64,000 nucleotides of DNA from Rhizobium nepotum 39/7 (GCF_000949865.1 NZ_JWJH01000007.1:244963-308962), one strand, 5' to 3'. Positions 18,422 through 30,507 are shown, counted from the stretch's first letter. Program-made: numbers and translations. Notes: generated from the sequence alone by a model not told the origin.

Positions 18422-19404
18422 TGCAGCGGGAGAAAATCGTCGTCATCGGCGCTGGCGCCTTCGGAACCGCGCTTGCCGTCGTCATCGCGCTGGAAAACCG
18501 GCATGATGTAACCCTACTCGGCCGCGGTGCGTCCCTGATGGCCGATCTGAAAGTAGATCGTATTCACGAGGCTGTCCTGCCGGGTGTCGACCTGCCGGAT
18601 GCGCTTGAATTTTCCGCCGAGCCGGATGTGCTGGCCGGTGCCGGCATCGTGCTGTTCGCCATGCCCTCTCAGGCCCATGCGGATGCGGCTCGTCACTATG
18701 GTCCTTATCTGGCTAATGATTCTATCATCGTTACCTGCGCCAAGGGCATAGACCGGGTTTCCGGGCGTCTGCTGACGGAGCTTCTGGAAGCGGAGCTGCC
18801 GCATCATCCCATCGCTGTTCTGTCCGGTCCGGGATTTGCGGCAGATATTGCGCGTGGGCTGCCGACGGCAATGGCGATTGCGGCGGAAGATGCAACAATC
18901 GCCGAACGGCTGGCGACCACGATTTCCGGCAGAACCTTCAGGCTTTATGCCTCGACTGACCGTGTTGGCGTGCAGCTTGGGGGCGCGCTGAAGAATGTGC
19001 TCGCCATTGCCGCCGGCATCGTCGAGGGCGCGGGTCTCGGCGATTCCGCCCGGGCGGCGCTGATTTCGCGCGGCCTTGCCGAAATGTCGCGTCTGGTGGT
19101 CGCCATGGGCGGCAAGGCGGATACGGTGCGCGGTCTTTCCGGCCTTGGCGATCTTGTGTTGACGGCCACCAGCCACCAGTCGCGAAACCTGCGTTTCGGC
19201 ATTGCGCTTGGCCGGGGCGAGGGCAAGGACATGTCCGGCGGACTGGTGGAAGGCGCTTTTGCGGCAACCGTCGCTGCCCGGCTCGGCGAACATTATGCTG
19301 TAGACATGCCGGTCACCGAGGCGGTGGCGGCCATTATCGACGGCAATCTGGACGTGGCGAGCGCCATGCAACAATTGATGACACGGCCCATCACCACCGA
19401 ATAA
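18421..19404 (+). CDS. gpsA: Glycerol-3-phosphate dehydrogenase [NAD(P)+]
   Basis: GpsA reduces dihydroxyacetone phosphate to sn-glycerol 3-phosphate, the backbone for phospholipids. The 327-residue enzyme begins with the Rossmann fold [17 protein letters not shown], has the CAKGID loop, LSGPGFA, and the catalytic Lys region [20 protein letters not shown], then the [12 protein letters not shown] helix region. It overlaps tsaD by one base and is followed 25 bp later by a YciI-type gene, so the five genes from tsaD to the methyltransferase appear to be one operon. Confidence 0.97.
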   Translation: MQREKIVVIGAGAFGTALAVVIALENRHDVTLLGRGASLMADLKVDRIHEAVLPGVDLPDALEFSAEPDVLAGAGIVLFAMPSQAHADAARHYGPYLANDSIIVTCAKGIDRVSGRLLTELLEAELPHHPIAVLSGPGFAADIARGLPTAMAIAAEDATIAERLATTISGRTFRLYASTDRVGVQLGGALKNVLAIAAGIVEGAGLGDSARAALISRGLAEMSRLVVAMGGKADTVRGLSGLGDLVLTATSHQSRNLRFGIALGRGEGKDMSGGLVEGAFAATVAARLGEHYAVDMPVTEAVAAIIDGNLDVASAMQQLMTRPITTE

Positions 19405-19429
19405 GGGTGCGGCCTATGAGGAGACGAAA

Positions 19430-19723
19430 ATGCTGTTTGCCTTTATCTGCAAGGACAAGCCCGGCCACCTGAACGTGCGCATGGAAACGCGTCCGGCCCA
19501 TCTGGAGCATCTGAACAAATTGAACGATGAGGGCACGCTGAAGATCGCCGGGCCGTTTTTGGATGCCGAAGGCAAGCCGAACGGCAGTCTGGTTGTCGTG
19601 GAAGCCGCCGATATCGAAGCCGCGAAGGCTTTGGCCGATGCCGATCCCTATGCCAAGGCCGGGCTGTTCGAAAGCGTGGATGTGAAGCCCTATAACTGGG
19701 TCTTCAACAATCCGGGAGCGTGA
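19430..19723 (+). CDS. YciI-family protein
   Basis: A 97-residue YciI-like protein (ferredoxin-like alpha/beta fold). The conserved N-terminus MLFAFICKDKPGHLNVRMETRPAHLEHL contains the His/Asp pair proposed as an active site in the family, and ADADPYAKAGLF near the C-terminus is also typical. Biochemical function is mostly unknown; related proteins include dehalogenases and lactone-processing enzymes. A GAGGAG-type ribosome site precedes the ATG. It lies between gpsA and the EVE gene within an apparent operon. Confidence 0.88.
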   Translation: MLFAFICKDKPGHLNVRMETRPAHLEHLNKLNDEGTLKIAGPFLDAEGKPNGSLVVVEAADIEAAKALADADPYAKAGLFESVDVKPYNWVFNNPGA

Positions 19724-19729
19724 CCGGAT

Positions 19730-20173
19730 ATGGCGAATTACTGGCTTTATAAGTCCGAGCCATTCAAATGGTCCTGGGAAATGCAGAAGGCCAAGGGCGA
19801 GGCCGGCGAAGAATGGACCGGCGTGCGCAATTATCAGGCCCGAAACAACATGCGCGCCATGAAAATCGGCGACAAGGGTTTCTTCTACCACTCGAATGAA
19901 GGGCTGGATGTCGTCGGCATCGTCGAAGTCTGTGCACTTTCACATCCGGATTCGACTGCGGAAGGCGATCTGAAATGGGACTGCGTGGATATCCGCGCCG
20001 TTTGCGACGTACCGCAGCCCGTTTCGCTGAAGGACGTGAAGGCCAACCCGAAACTGGAAAAGATGTCGCTCGTCACCTCCATGCGGCTTTCCGTGCAGCC
20101 GGTGACGGAAGAGGAATATCTTGAGGTCTGCCGCATGGGCGGCCTTGCCAATCCGCCGAAATCGCCGGACTGA
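19730..20173 (+). CDS. EVE-domain protein (THYN1-like)
   Basis: A 147-residue protein made of one EVE domain, a PUA-related fold that reads modified bases in DNA or RNA. Hallmarks are the start YWLYKSEPF, the WTGVRNYQARNNMRAMKIGD block that lines the ligand pocket, FFYHSN and the C-terminal MGGLA. Stand-alone EVE proteins are widespread in Proteobacteria, and their natural ligand is generally unknown. It begins 6 bp after the yciI stop and is followed 7 bp later by a methyltransferase gene. Neighbouring TsaD is a tRNA-modifying enzyme, but a functional link is only speculation. Confidence 0.9.
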   Translation: MANYWLYKSEPFKWSWEMQKAKGEAGEEWTGVRNYQARNNMRAMKIGDKGFFYHSNEGLDVVGIVEVCALSHPDSTAEGDLKWDCVDIRAVCDVPQPVSLKDVKANPKLEKMSLVTSMRLSVQPVTEEEYLEVCRMGGLANPPKSPD

Positions 20174-20180
20174 CGTTTCG

Positions 20181-20825
20181 GTGAGGACCGATCCCGAACG
20201 CTTCATTCTCGACAATACTGGCATCATGCATCCACCGCATGTGCCGGAATTGCGCCTCCATCTGGCAACCGAAGCCCATGAGCTGTGGCTGAAGACGGAG
20301 GAGGAGCTGGAAGAGATCGGCCTGCCGCCGCCCTTTTGGGCCTTTGCTTGGGCTGGCGGGCAGGGGCTTGCCCGCTATGTTCTCGATCATCCTGAAAGTG
20401 TCTCCGGCAAGCGGGTGCTGGATTTCGCCAGCGGCTCCGGGCTGGTCGCCATCGCAGCCGCAAAGGCGGGCGCTGCTGCGGTTGTCGCTGCCGATATCGA
20501 TCCGTGGACGGAAACGGCCATTCGGCTGAATGCGGCTCTGAATGACGTGGATATTGATTTTACCGGGCTCAATCTGGTTGGGACGTTAGTTGAGGCGGAT
20601 GTTCTGCTGGCGGGCGACGTGTTTTACGATCGCGCATTTGCCGATCTTCTCGTGCCATGGTTTCTTGAACTGGCGGAGAAAGGCGTGAGCGTGCTCGTTG
20701 GCGACCCGGGCCGCGCCTATCTGCCCAGAGAGCGCCTTTGCGCCGAGGCAACCTATCAGGTGCCGGTGACGCGGGCTCTCGAAGACAGCGACGTCAAAAA
20801 GACCACCGTCTGGCGTTTCGTCTGA
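20181..20825 (+). CDS. Class I SAM-dependent methyltransferase (ETFB-methyltransferase-like)
   Basis: A 214-residue Rossmann-fold methyltransferase of the COG3897 type, related to METTL20, which methylates lysines of the electron-transfer flavoprotein beta subunit. The early segment LPPPFWAFAWAGGQGLARY is characteristic, followed by the SAM motif VLDFASGSGLVAIAAAKAGA, the acidic AADIDP strand and LLAGDVFYD. The GTG at 20181, 7 bp after the EVE stop, fits the usual N-terminus RTDPERFILDNT; an upstream ATG would overlap the EVE gene by 53 bp. The protein target is inferred from homologues, not proved. Last gene of the tsaD operon. Confidence 0.85.
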   Translation: MRTDPERFILDNTGIMHPPHVPELRLHLATEAHELWLKTEEELEEIGLPPPFWAFAWAGGQGLARYVLDHPESVSGKRVLDFASGSGLVAIAAAKAGAAAVVAADIDPWTETAIRLNAALNDVDIDFTGLNLVGTLVEADVLLAGDVFYDRAFADLLVPWFLELAEKGVSVLVGDPGRAYLPRERLCAEATYQVPVTRALEDSDVKKTTVWRFV

Positions 20826-20836
20826 TTATATTTGGT

Positions 20837-21205
20837 TCAGGGCCGGATGATGCAGACGCCGTGTTCATAGGCGCAGGCATCGCTTGCGGTTTCGGCGCGG
20901 ACGTTGATGATTTTCGCCTTTGGCGCCAGCTGCGCGGCCATCGAGACGGCCGCGCCCTTTCGCGAAAGACCGCCGCCGATCGCGAAATAATTGCCGTTGC
21001 CGCGTACCCGCAAGGCCGATATCGCGCCCACATAGGTGCCGCCGGAGAGAGTGGATGGCAGTCCGTCGGTGGAGAAACTGACCTGCGATTGACGGTGCTG
21101 ATAATGGTGGCGGCCATGAAAATCCTCTGCCGCTGCCGGAGGCATTGCGGTGAAAATGACGCCTGCGACCATCATGGCCAGAGCGGCGATTCGACGCTGT
21201 AACAT
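20837..21205 (-). CDS. Small exported protein of unknown function
   Basis: A 122-residue protein with an N-terminal signal peptide (positive start, hydrophobic core ALAMMVAGVIF, cleavage likely after AMPPAAA). The mature part of roughly 95 residues begins with a His-rich stretch and contains two cysteines near the C-terminus (SDACAYEHGVCIIRP) that could form a disulfide in the periplasm. I place the start at the ATG at 21205, with GGAG and GAGG just upstream; an ATG at 21214 and a TTG at 21238 are alternatives. It converges on the methyltransferase gene with an 11-bp gap. I do not recognise the family. Confidence 0.65.
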   Translation of the reverse strand: MLQRRIAALAMMVAGVIFTAMPPAAAEDFHGRHHYQHRQSQVSFSTDGLPSTLSGGTYVGAISALRVRGNGNYFAIGGGLSRKGAAVSMAAQLAPKAKIINVRAETASDACAYEHGVCIIRP

Positions 21206-21510
21206 GAGCCTCATTCTCCGGATTTTATGGTTAACCAATGGTAAATTACACCTTTTCTGAATTACGTAAAGGTAAATATTTGAGGACTGTAAATCTTGGA
21301 AACGCTCGATTTTTTATTTTGACGCAAAAAAATTCCAAAAAAAATTCGCGAACCAATCGATTAAATTGGAATCGGTCATGAAATGTGCTTGTGGTGACGC
21401 TCCCATGTGATTAAACGTCGCGGTTGGTGCAATGCACATTCTTTCGTCATGTGCTGTTGCTTGGGGGCGTCCGGTTCGACGGGCGCACGGGAAAACGCCG
21501 CGAGGTTATG
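21206..21510. promoter_or_regulatory. AT-rich intergenic region upstream of sdhC
   Basis: This gap of about 305 bp between two divergent genes must hold the sdhCDAB promoter and that of the small exported protein. The section from about 21225 to 21370 is clearly more AT-rich than the genes. It contains a TTACGTAA palindrome (21262-21269) and the 10-bp palindrome TGGTTAACCA (21228-21237). I could not fix a convincing -35/-10 pair. No RNA gene is seen. Confidence 0.4.
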
Positions 21511-21903
21511 ATGGCGAATGTGACAAATAACCGGCCTTTGTCGCCGCATCTTCAAATTTACAAGCCGATTCCGACGATGGTGGCATCCATCATCCACCGC
21601 GTGACTGGTAGTGCGCTTTATTTCGGAACGCTTCTGGTCGCCTGGTGGCTGATCGCGCTGGCTTCCGGCCCCGCCTATTACGACTGGGTGAGCTGGGCGA
21701 TGAGCACCATCATCGGCAAGATCATCCTGATCGGCTATACGTGGGCGCTGGTCCACCACATGCTCGGCGGTCTGCGTCACCTGATGTGGGATCTCGGACA
21801 CGGCTTCGAGAAGCACTTCACCACCAAGCTGGCAAAAGCCTCGTTCGTGGCGTCGATCTGTCTGACCGCGCTGATCTGGGTCATTGTCCTGATCGTGCGC
21901 TGA
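21511..21903 (+). CDS. sdhC: Succinate dehydrogenase cytochrome b556 subunit
   Basis: SdhC is one of two membrane anchors of respiratory complex II and helps bind heme b and ubiquinone. The 130-residue protein opens with the family signature RPLSPHLQIYKP and SIIHRVTGSAL, followed by three hydrophobic helices. The likely heme ligand is a His in LVHHMLGGLRHLMWD. I use the ATG at 21511 because GAGG lies 5 bp before it; the adjacent ATG at 21508 is too close to that site. First gene of sdhCDAB, with sdhD 12 bp downstream. Confidence 0.95.
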   Translation: MANVTNNRPLSPHLQIYKPIPTMVASIIHRVTGSALYFGTLLVAWWLIALASGPAYYDWVSWAMSTIIGKIILIGYTWALVHHMLGGLRHLMWDLGHGFEKHFTTKLAKASFVASICLTALIWVIVLIVR

Positions 21904-21915
21904 GGAGATATTTTC

Positions 21916-22296
21916 ATGGATATGCGTACACCTCTCGGAAAGGTTCGCGGCCTCGGCTCCGCCAAGGAAGGCACCGACCATTTCTGGCGTCAGCGCCTGA
22001 CGGCGGTCGCCAACGTTCCGTTGCTCATCTTTTTCGTGGTCTTCCTCATCCAGTACGCCGGCGCGCCCTATCCGGAAGTCGTCGCTGCGCTGTCGAACCC
22101 GCTCGTCGCTGTTATCATGGGTCTGGTGCTGGTTTCCGGCCTCATCCATATGAAGCTCGGCATGCAGGTCATCATCGAAGACTATGTTCACGCCGAGGTT
22201 TCGAAGATCGTTCTTCTGATGCTCAATACGTTTTTCGCGATTCTCATTGGCGGCCTTTGCATCTTCGCCATTCTGAAAATCGCATTCGCAGGATAA
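21916..22296 (+). CDS. sdhD: Succinate dehydrogenase membrane anchor subunit
   Basis: A 126-residue hydrophobic protein forming, with SdhC, the membrane anchor of complex II. The N-terminal [29 protein letters not shown] is typical of alphaproteobacterial SdhD, and three membrane helices follow. [15 protein letters not shown] contains the conserved His that commonly ligates heme b and the Asp-Tyr pair near the quinone site. GAGGAGAT precedes the start. It lies between sdhC (12-bp gap) and sdhA (7-bp gap). Confidence 0.95.
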   Translation: MDMRTPLGKVRGLGSAKEGTDHFWRQRLTAVANVPLLIFFVVFLIQYAGAPYPEVVAALSNPLVAVIMGLVLVSGLIHMKLGMQVIIEDYVHAEVSKIVLLMLNTFFAILIGGLCIFAILKIAFAG

Positions 22297-22303
22297 TTCC
22301 GCC

Positions 22304-24145
22304 ATGGCATCAATCAGTTCACCTTCCCAGAATGGCAAGGCTTACACCTATGTCGATCACTCCTATGACGTGATCGTGGTGGGCGCCGGCGGCGCGGGTC
22401 TGCGCGCAACGCTCGGCATGGCGGAACAGGGTTTCCGCACGGCCTGCATCACCAAGGTATTCCCGACGCGCTCCCACACGGTCGCGGCGCAGGGCGGCAT
22501 TGCCGCCTCGCTCACCAACATGACGCCCGACTGTTGGCAGTGGCACCTTTACGACACCGTAAAGGGCTCCGACTGGCTGGGCGACGTCGATGCGATGCAA
22601 TATCTCGCCATGGAAGCGCCGAAGGCGGTCTATGAGCTGGAGCATTACGGCGTGCCCTTCTCGCGCAATGCTGAGGGCAAGATCTACCAGCGCCCGTTCG
22701 GCGGCCATATGCAGAACTACGGTGAAGGCCCGCCGGTGCAGCGCACCTGTGCTGCCGCAGACCGTACCGGCCACGCCATTCTGCATACGCTTTACGGCCA
22801 GTCGCTGCGCAACAATGCGGAATTCTTCATCGAATATTTCGCGCTCGATCTCATCATGTCGGCAGATGGCCGCTGCACTGGCGTCGTGGCGTGGAACCTC
22901 GATGACGGCACGATCCACCGCTTCTCCGCCAAGATGGTGGTGCTGGCGACCGGCGGTTACGGCCGGGCCTATTTCTCGGCGACCTCCGCCCACACCTGCA
23001 CGGGCGACGGCGGCGGCATGATTGCACGTGCCGGTCTGCCGCTTCAGGACATGGAATTCGTGCAGTTCCATCCGACCGGCATTTACGGCGCGGGCTGCCT
23101 GATCACCGAAGGCGCGCGCGGCGAGGGCGGTTATCTCGTCAATTCCGAAGGCGAGCGCTTCATGGAGCGTTATGCTCCTTCGGCGAAGGACCTTGCTTCG
23201 CGTGACGTGGTATCGCGTTGCATGACCATGGAAATCCGTGAGGGTCGTGGCGTCGGCAAGAACAAGGACCACATCTTCCTGCATCTCGATCACCTCGATC
23301 CGGCGATCCTGCATGAGCGTCTTCCTGGCATTTCCGAAAGCGCGAAGATTTTCGCGGGTGTCGACGTGACGCGCGAGCCGATCCCGGTCCTGCCGACCGT
23401 TCACTACAATATGGGCGGTATTCCGACCAATTACTGGGGTGAAGTGCTGAACGCCAATGCCGAAAATCCGGAACGCATCGCGCCCGGCCTGATGGCCGTT
23501 GGTGAGGCCGGTTGTGCTTCCGTTCACGGTGCGAACCGTCTCGGTTCCAACTCGCTGATCGACCTTGTGGTCTTCGGCCGTGCCGCCGCAATCCGCGCGG
23601 CGCAGGTCATTGACCGTGAAGGGCCGATCCCTGCACTGGACATTGCGGCCTGCGACAGGATCATGGACCGCTTTGATACGCAGCGTTATGCCAATGGCTC
23701 CACCCCAACTGCGGTGCTGCGCGACAAGATGCAGCGCGCCATGCAGGACGATGCGGCGGTGTTCCGCACGCAGGAATCGCTGGAAAGCGGTTGCCAGCGC
23801 ATTTCCGCCATCTGGAAGGAGCTGCCTGATGTCAAGGTTACCGACCGTTCGATGGTCTGGAACTCCGATCTGGTCGAGACGCTCGAGCTGCACAATCTGA
23901 TGGCCAATGCGATCACCACGGTCTATGGCGCGGAAGCGCGCAAGGAAAGCCGTGGTTCGCATGCCCGCGAGGATTTCGTCGATGGTCCGTTCGGCGGTCG
24001 CGACGATGTGAACTGGCGTAAGCACACGCTTGCCTGGGTCAACCCCGAAGGTGATGTCAAGCTCGACTACCGCCCTGTTCACACCGACCTGATCGCCGAC
24101 GGCATCGATCCCAAAAAGATCGAGCCGAAGGCGCGCGTCTACTGA
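22304..24145 (+). CDS. sdhA: Succinate dehydrogenase flavoprotein subunit
   Basis: SdhA oxidises succinate to fumarate using covalently bound FAD. The 613-residue protein has the dinucleotide-binding [19 protein letters not shown], the FAD-linking His in [12 protein letters not shown], the active-site region [25 protein letters not shown] (written here in parts), the [10 protein letters not shown] substrate loop, and the [11 protein letters not shown] motif near the flavin. Length and order are as expected, and sdhB follows 15 bp later. An open frame of 841 codons on the opposite strand, covering sdhA and most of sdhB, is a composition artefact. Confidence 0.98.
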   Translation: MASISSPSQNGKAYTYVDHSYDVIVVGAGGAGLRATLGMAEQGFRTACITKVFPTRSHTVAAQGGIAASLTNMTPDCWQWHLYDTVKGSDWLGDVDAMQYLAMEAPKAVYELEHYGVPFSRNAEGKIYQRPFGGHMQNYGEGPPVQRTCAAADRTGHAILHTLYGQSLRNNAEFFIEYFALDLIMSADGRCTGVVAWNLDDGTIHRFSAKMVVLATGGYGRAYFSATSAHTCTGDGGGMIARAGLPLQDMEFVQFHPTGIYGAGCLITEGARGEGGYLVNSEGERFMERYAPSAKDLASRDVVSRCMTMEIREGRGVGKNKDHIFLHLDHLDPAILHERLPGISESAKIFAGVDVTREPIPVLPTVHYNMGGIPTNYWGEVLNANAENPERIAPGLMAVGEAGCASVHGANRLGSNSLIDLVVFGRAAAIRAAQVIDREGPIPALDIAACDRIMDRFDTQRYANGSTPTAVLRDKMQRAMQDDAAVFRTQESLESGCQRISAIWKELPDVKVTDRSMVWNSDLVETLELHNLMANAITTVYGAEARKESRGSHAREDFVDGPFGGRDDVNWRKHTLAWVNPEGDVKLDYRPVHTDLIADGIDPKKIEPKARVY

Positions 24146-24160
24146 TTTGAGGAACTGGAT

Positions 24161-24940
24161 ATGGTTGAACTCGCTCTCCCCAAGAATTCCCAGATCAGCG
24201 AAGGTAAAGTCTGGCCGAAGCCTGATGGTGCCAAGAACGTTCGCGAATACCGGGTCTATCGCTGGAACCCGGATGACGGCCAGAACCCGCGCATCGATAC
24301 CTATTATATCGATGTCGACGATTGCGGCCCGATGGTTCTCGATGCGCTTCTCTACATCAAGAACAACGTCGACCCGACACTGACGCTGCGCCGCTCCTGC
24401 CGCGAAGGCATTTGCGGTTCCTGCGCGATGAACATCGACGGCACCAATACGCTCGCCTGCACCAAGGGTATGGAAGAGATCAAGGGTACGGTGAAGGTCT
24501 ATCCGCTGCCGCATTTGCCTGTCGTGAAGGACCTTGTTCCCGATCTTTCGAACTTCTACGCCCAGCACCGCTCCATCGAGCCGTGGTTGAAGACGGTCTC
24601 GCCGGCGCCAGCCAAGGAATGGAAGCAGAGCCATGAAGACCGCCTGAAGCTGGACGGTCTCTATGAGTGCATTCTGTGCGCCTGCTGCTCCACCTCCTGT
24701 CCCAGCTACTGGTGGAACGGCGACCGTTATCTTGGTCCCGCCGTTCTGCTGCAGGCTTATCGCTGGCTTATCGACAGCCGCGATGAAGCAACCGGAGAGC
24801 GTCTCGACAATCTCGAGGACCCGTTCCGTCTTTATCGCTGCCACACCATCATGAACTGCGCGCAGGCCTGCCCGAAGGGGCTGAACCCGGCCAAGGCGAT
24901 CGCGGAAATCAAGAAGATGATGGTCGAGCGTCGCGTCTGA
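24161..24940 (+). CDS. sdhB: Succinate dehydrogenase iron-sulfur subunit
   Basis: SdhB carries electrons from the flavin to the quinone through three clusters. The 259-residue protein shows the [2Fe-2S] cysteines in [18 protein letters not shown] with the later LAC, and the [4Fe-4S]/[3Fe-4S] cysteines in [16 protein letters not shown] and [17 protein letters not shown]. The Trp in SYWW is part of the ubiquinone site in known complexes. Last gene of sdhCDAB; a strong terminator begins 31 bp after the stop. Firm assignment. Confidence 0.98.
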   Translation: MVELALPKNSQISEGKVWPKPDGAKNVREYRVYRWNPDDGQNPRIDTYYIDVDDCGPMVLDALLYIKNNVDPTLTLRRSCREGICGSCAMNIDGTNTLACTKGMEEIKGTVKVYPLPHLPVVKDLVPDLSNFYAQHRSIEPWLKTVSPAPAKEWKQSHEDRLKLDGLYECILCACCSTSCPSYWWNGDRYLGPAVLLQAYRWLIDSRDEATGERLDNLEDPFRLYRCHTIMNCAQACPKGLNPAKAIAEIKKMMVERRV

Positions 24941-24971
24941 AGACGATTCGTTTGGACCAAAAAATCTATCC

Positions 24972-24999
24972 GGCCGCAGGCTCGCCTGCGGCCCTTTTT
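24972..24999 (+). terminator. Rho-independent terminator after sdhCDAB
   Basis: GGCCGCAGG (24972-24980) pairs perfectly with CCTGCGGCC (24985-24993) around a CTCG loop, then CTTTTT. Confidence 0.93.
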
Positions 25000-25106
25000 A
25001 CAACCGGACGGGGGAAATTTCGGTAAAAATCGACCGAAATGGTAATTATCCCGGCCATCGCTTGCGCAAGATAAGGCTTTGGTAATAATTCAGCCTTCTT
25101 GTTTGA

Positions 25107-25688
<582 letters not shown>

Positions 25689-25781
25689 AGCATTTCCGGT
25701 GCATCCGGATCGCCTTGCCTGTTCTGAGCCATTTCATTCGTCGCGGGCGCTTGCCGGTGCCCGCGTCCGGGGCGCTTTTCC

Positions 25782-26945
25782 ATGAAGCCATTGCCAGACT
25801 ACAATCACAGTGTCGTTGAACAGCTCAACGCGTTGACGGCGGCTGGCACCTTGCAGGCCGATGCAGCACAACTCGGCGTGGCGGCCCATCTGGACCGTAT
25901 CCTTGCCGATCTGAAGGCGCGCAAGCCCGCCAGGAAGAAAAGCGCGCTCGGCTGGATGTTCGCGCGCAAGACCGGCCCGGCCAGCTTCGTCAAGGGATTG
26001 TATGTCCATGGCAGCGTCGGCCGCGGCAAGACGATGCTGATGGACATGTTCTATGAGATGGCGCCCGTTTCTTCAAAACGACGCTGCCATTTTCACGAAT
26101 TCATGGCGGACGTCCATAATCGCGTGCACGCGCATCGGCAGAAGCTGAAGAACGGTGAAACCAAACAGGCCGATCCCATTCCACCCGTTGCGGCCCAGCT
26201 TCTGGCGGAGGCGGAGCTTCTGTGCTTCGACGAGTTCACCGTCACGGATATTGCCGATGCGATGATCCTTGCCAGGCTGTTCAGCGAGCTTTTCGCCAAT
26301 GGTTGCACCCTGGTGACGACCTCCAACGTCGTTCCCGACAATCTCTACAGGGATGGTCTCAATCGCGGCCTGTTCCTGCCCTTCGTCGATTTGCTGAAGA
26401 CGTATGTGGAGGTGGTGTCGCTGGACAGCCCCACCGATTACCGCATGGAAAAGCTGGAAAGCCTGCCGGTCTATGTCACGCCGCTCGACGGTGCGGCGGA
26501 TCAGGCGATGGATATGGCCTGGCGGCACATGACCGGCGGACACCTGGTGGCGCCAACCGAGATACAGATGAAGGGTCGCTCCATTCTGGTGCCGCGCGCC
26601 AGCGGCCGCGTCGCCCGCTTTTCCTTTTCCGACCTTTGCGAAAAGCCGCTCGGCGCCTCCGATTTTCTGGCGATCGCCAGTCGTTTCGATACGGTCTTCA
26701 TAGACCACATCCCGCTTTTGAACGCCGACAAGCGGAACGAGACCAAGCGCTTCATCATTCTTATCGACGCGCTTTACGACCATAGCGTCAGGCTTTTCGC
26801 CTCTGCGGCGACCATGCCCGAAGACCTGCTCGGCAAGCGCAAGGGAACCGAAGGTTTCGAGTTCGATCGCACCGCCTCGCGCCTGTTTGAGATGCGCAGC
26901 GCTGATTATCTGGTGCTTCATCACGAAAAACGCGAGAAAGTTTGA
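25782..26945 (+). CDS. zapE: ZapE/AFG1-type ATPase
   Basis: A 387-residue AAA-type ATPase of the AFG1/ZapE family. Bacterial ZapE interacts with FtsZ and supports division under low oxygen; the mitochondrial homologue AFG1/LACE1 helps turn over respiratory subunits. Walker A is GSVGRGKT (Lys83) and Walker B is LLCFDEFTVTD. RFSFSDLCEKPLGASDFL and the arginine-rich C-terminal part are family features. No clear ribosome site precedes the ATG. The gene lies between the complex II operon and mdh, a frequent arrangement in Alphaproteobacteria, which may hint at a respiratory role. Confidence 0.92.
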   Translation: MKPLPDYNHSVVEQLNALTAAGTLQADAAQLGVAAHLDRILADLKARKPARKKSALGWMFARKTGPASFVKGLYVHGSVGRGKTMLMDMFYEMAPVSSKRRCHFHEFMADVHNRVHAHRQKLKNGETKQADPIPPVAAQLLAEAELLCFDEFTVTDIADAMILARLFSELFANGCTLVTTSNVVPDNLYRDGLNRGLFLPFVDLLKTYVEVVSLDSPTDYRMEKLESLPVYVTPLDGAADQAMDMAWRHMTGGHLVAPTEIQMKGRSILVPRASGRVARFSFSDLCEKPLGASDFLAIASRFDTVFIDHIPLLNADKRNETKRFIILIDALYDHSVRLFASAATMPEDLLGKRKGTEGFEFDRTASRLFEMRSADYLVLHHEKREKV

Positions 26946-26958
26946 CATTTTCGTGACG

Positions 26959-26986
26959 TATTTTCTTACGTTTACGTAAGAAAATA
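26959..26986. promoter_or_regulatory. Perfect 12-bp inverted repeat between zapE and mdh
   Basis: TATTTTCTTACG (26959-26970) and CGTAAGAAAATA (26975-26986) are exact reverse complements around TTTA. The stem is AT-rich and is not followed by a T tract on either strand, so it is not an ordinary terminator. It lies about 135-165 bp before mdh and could be an operator. A second short palindrome, GCCAATTTTGGC, follows at 27030-27041. Confidence 0.45.
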
Positions 26987-27109
26987 ATGATCTAAACGAT
27001 TGAAAATGTTCATGCCAAAAGAATCTGTTGCCAATTTTGGCCAATGGGGCTAATCGAAGTGCGACAATTTGGCTGCCGGTGGCGCGGTGAAATTGAATTG
27101 AAGCTCTAG

Positions 27110-28084
<975 letters not shown>

Positions 28085-28149
28085 TAACCTGACGCATCGG
28101 CGCAGAAATCGGGTTTGGTTTTTGCAAGGCACGATGCGTAGATTCAATA

Positions 28150-28193
28150 GCTTGGAGCGCCCTGCGTCTGAATGAACGCAGGGCGCTCCAAGC
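28150..28193 (+). other. 18-bp perfect hairpin between mdh and sucC
   Basis: GCTTGGAGCGCCCTGCGT (28150-28167) and its exact reverse complement (28176-28193) flank an 8-base loop. No T tract follows, so it is probably an mRNA processing or stability element rather than a terminator. A further GCTCCAA copy at 28195-28201 could pair with the left arm instead. Confidence 0.6.
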
Positions 28194-28215
28194 GGCTCCA
28201 AACAGGGATTATTCC

Positions 28216-29409
<1,194 letters not shown>

Positions 29410-29427
29410 TTTGAAGGACCGGATATA

Positions 29428-30330
29428 ATGTCGATTCTCGTCAATAAAGACACCAAGGTCCTCGTACAGGGCCTGACCGGCAAGACCGGCACCTTTCACA
29501 CCGAACAGGCGCTTGCTTATTACGGTACGCAGATGGTCGGCGGTATCCACCCGAAGAAGGGTGGCGAAACCTGGACCGGATCGAAGGGCGAAAGCCTGCC
29601 GATCTTCGCAACGGTTGCCGAAGCCAAGGAAAAGACCGGCGCAGACGCGTCCGTGATCTACGTTCCGCCGGCAGGCGCTGCCGATGCCATTATCGAAGCC
29701 ATCGAGGCTGAGATCCCGTTCATCACCTGCATCACCGAAGGTATTCCGGTGATGGACATGGTGCGCGTCAAGGCTCGCCTCGACCGTTCCAAGTCGCGCC
29801 TGCTTGGACCTAACTGCCCGGGCATCATGACGCCGGAAGAATGCAAGATCGGCATCATGCCGGGCTCCATCTTCCGCAAGGGTTCGGTCGGTATCGTTTC
29901 GCGCTCCGGCACGCTGACCTATGAAGCCGTATTCCAGACATCCAACGAAGGCCTCGGCCAGACCACGGCTGTCGGCATCGGCGGTGACCCGGTCAAGGGC
30001 ACCGAGTTCATCGACGTGCTCGAAATGTTCCTGGCCGATGAAGCCACGCAGTCGATCATCATGATCGGCGAAATCGGCGGCGCGGCGGAAGAAGAAGCGG
30101 CGCAGTTCCTGATCGACGAAGCCAAGAAGGGCCGCAGCAAGCCTATGGCTGGCTTCATCGCGGGCCGTACCGCACCGAAGGGCCGTACCATGGGCCACGC
30201 CGGTGCTGTCGTTTCCGGTGGCAAGGGCGATGCAGAGTCCAAGATTGCAGCCATGGAAGCAGCCGGCATCAAGGTATCGCCCTCCCCGGCACGCCTCGGC
30301 AAGACGCTGGTTGAAGTCCTCAAGGGCTGA
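29428..30330 (+). CDS. sucD: Succinyl-CoA synthetase alpha subunit
   Basis: SucD binds CoA and carries the phosphohistidine intermediate. The 300-residue protein starts [24 protein letters not shown], contains GGIHPKKGG, the GPNCPGI segment and the catalytic His in [18 protein letters not shown] lies 18 bp after sucC. The gap to sucA is long for this operon (177 bp) and carries two hairpins. Confidence 0.98.
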   Translation: MSILVNKDTKVLVQGLTGKTGTFHTEQALAYYGTQMVGGIHPKKGGETWTGSKGESLPIFATVAEAKEKTGADASVIYVPPAGAADAIIEAIEAEIPFITCITEGIPVMDMVRVKARLDRSKSRLLGPNCPGIMTPEECKIGIMPGSIFRKGSVGIVSRSGTLTYEAVFQTSNEGLGQTTAVGIGGDPVKGTEFIDVLEMFLADEATQSIIMIGEIGGAAEEEAAQFLIDEAKKGRSKPMAGFIAGRTAPKGRTMGHAGAVVSGGKGDAESKIAAMEAAGIKVSPSPARLGKTLVEVLKG

Positions 30331-30349
30331 GACCATGTGAGACAGGCGA

Positions 30350-30381
30350 CGGGCGGCGCGGCTTCAAATCCGCGCTGCCCG
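30350..30381 (+). other. 12-bp hairpin between sucD and sucA
   Basis: CGGGCGGCGCGG (30350-30361) pairs with CCGCGCTGCCCG (30370-30381) with a single G-T pair; the loop is CTTCAAAT. No T tract follows. A second small hairpin, GCGGAC/GTCCGC (30481-30498), ends just before the sucA ribosome site. Candidates for mRNA processing or translational control. Confidence 0.5.
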
Positions 30382-30507
30382 ATGCCACAAGAACGACAGA
30401 CATAGAACGGCATACCGCCCCGGCGGCAGACAGCATAATCAAGCGGCAGGCCGATAAACGGCCCTAACGGCATCGAGGAGGCGGACGGACAAGTCCGCAG
30501 GAACACA

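Noticed and set aside
22319..24844. 841-codon open frame on the minus strand opposite sdhA and sdhB
   Set aside because: The plus strand codes for textbook SdhA and SdhB. The antisense frame is kept open by the third-position GC bias and shows no family motif.
25743..25764. GCGGGC/GCCCGC hairpin between the Omp19-like gene and zapE
   Set aside because: Six-base stem in GC-rich DNA with no following T run; likely chance.
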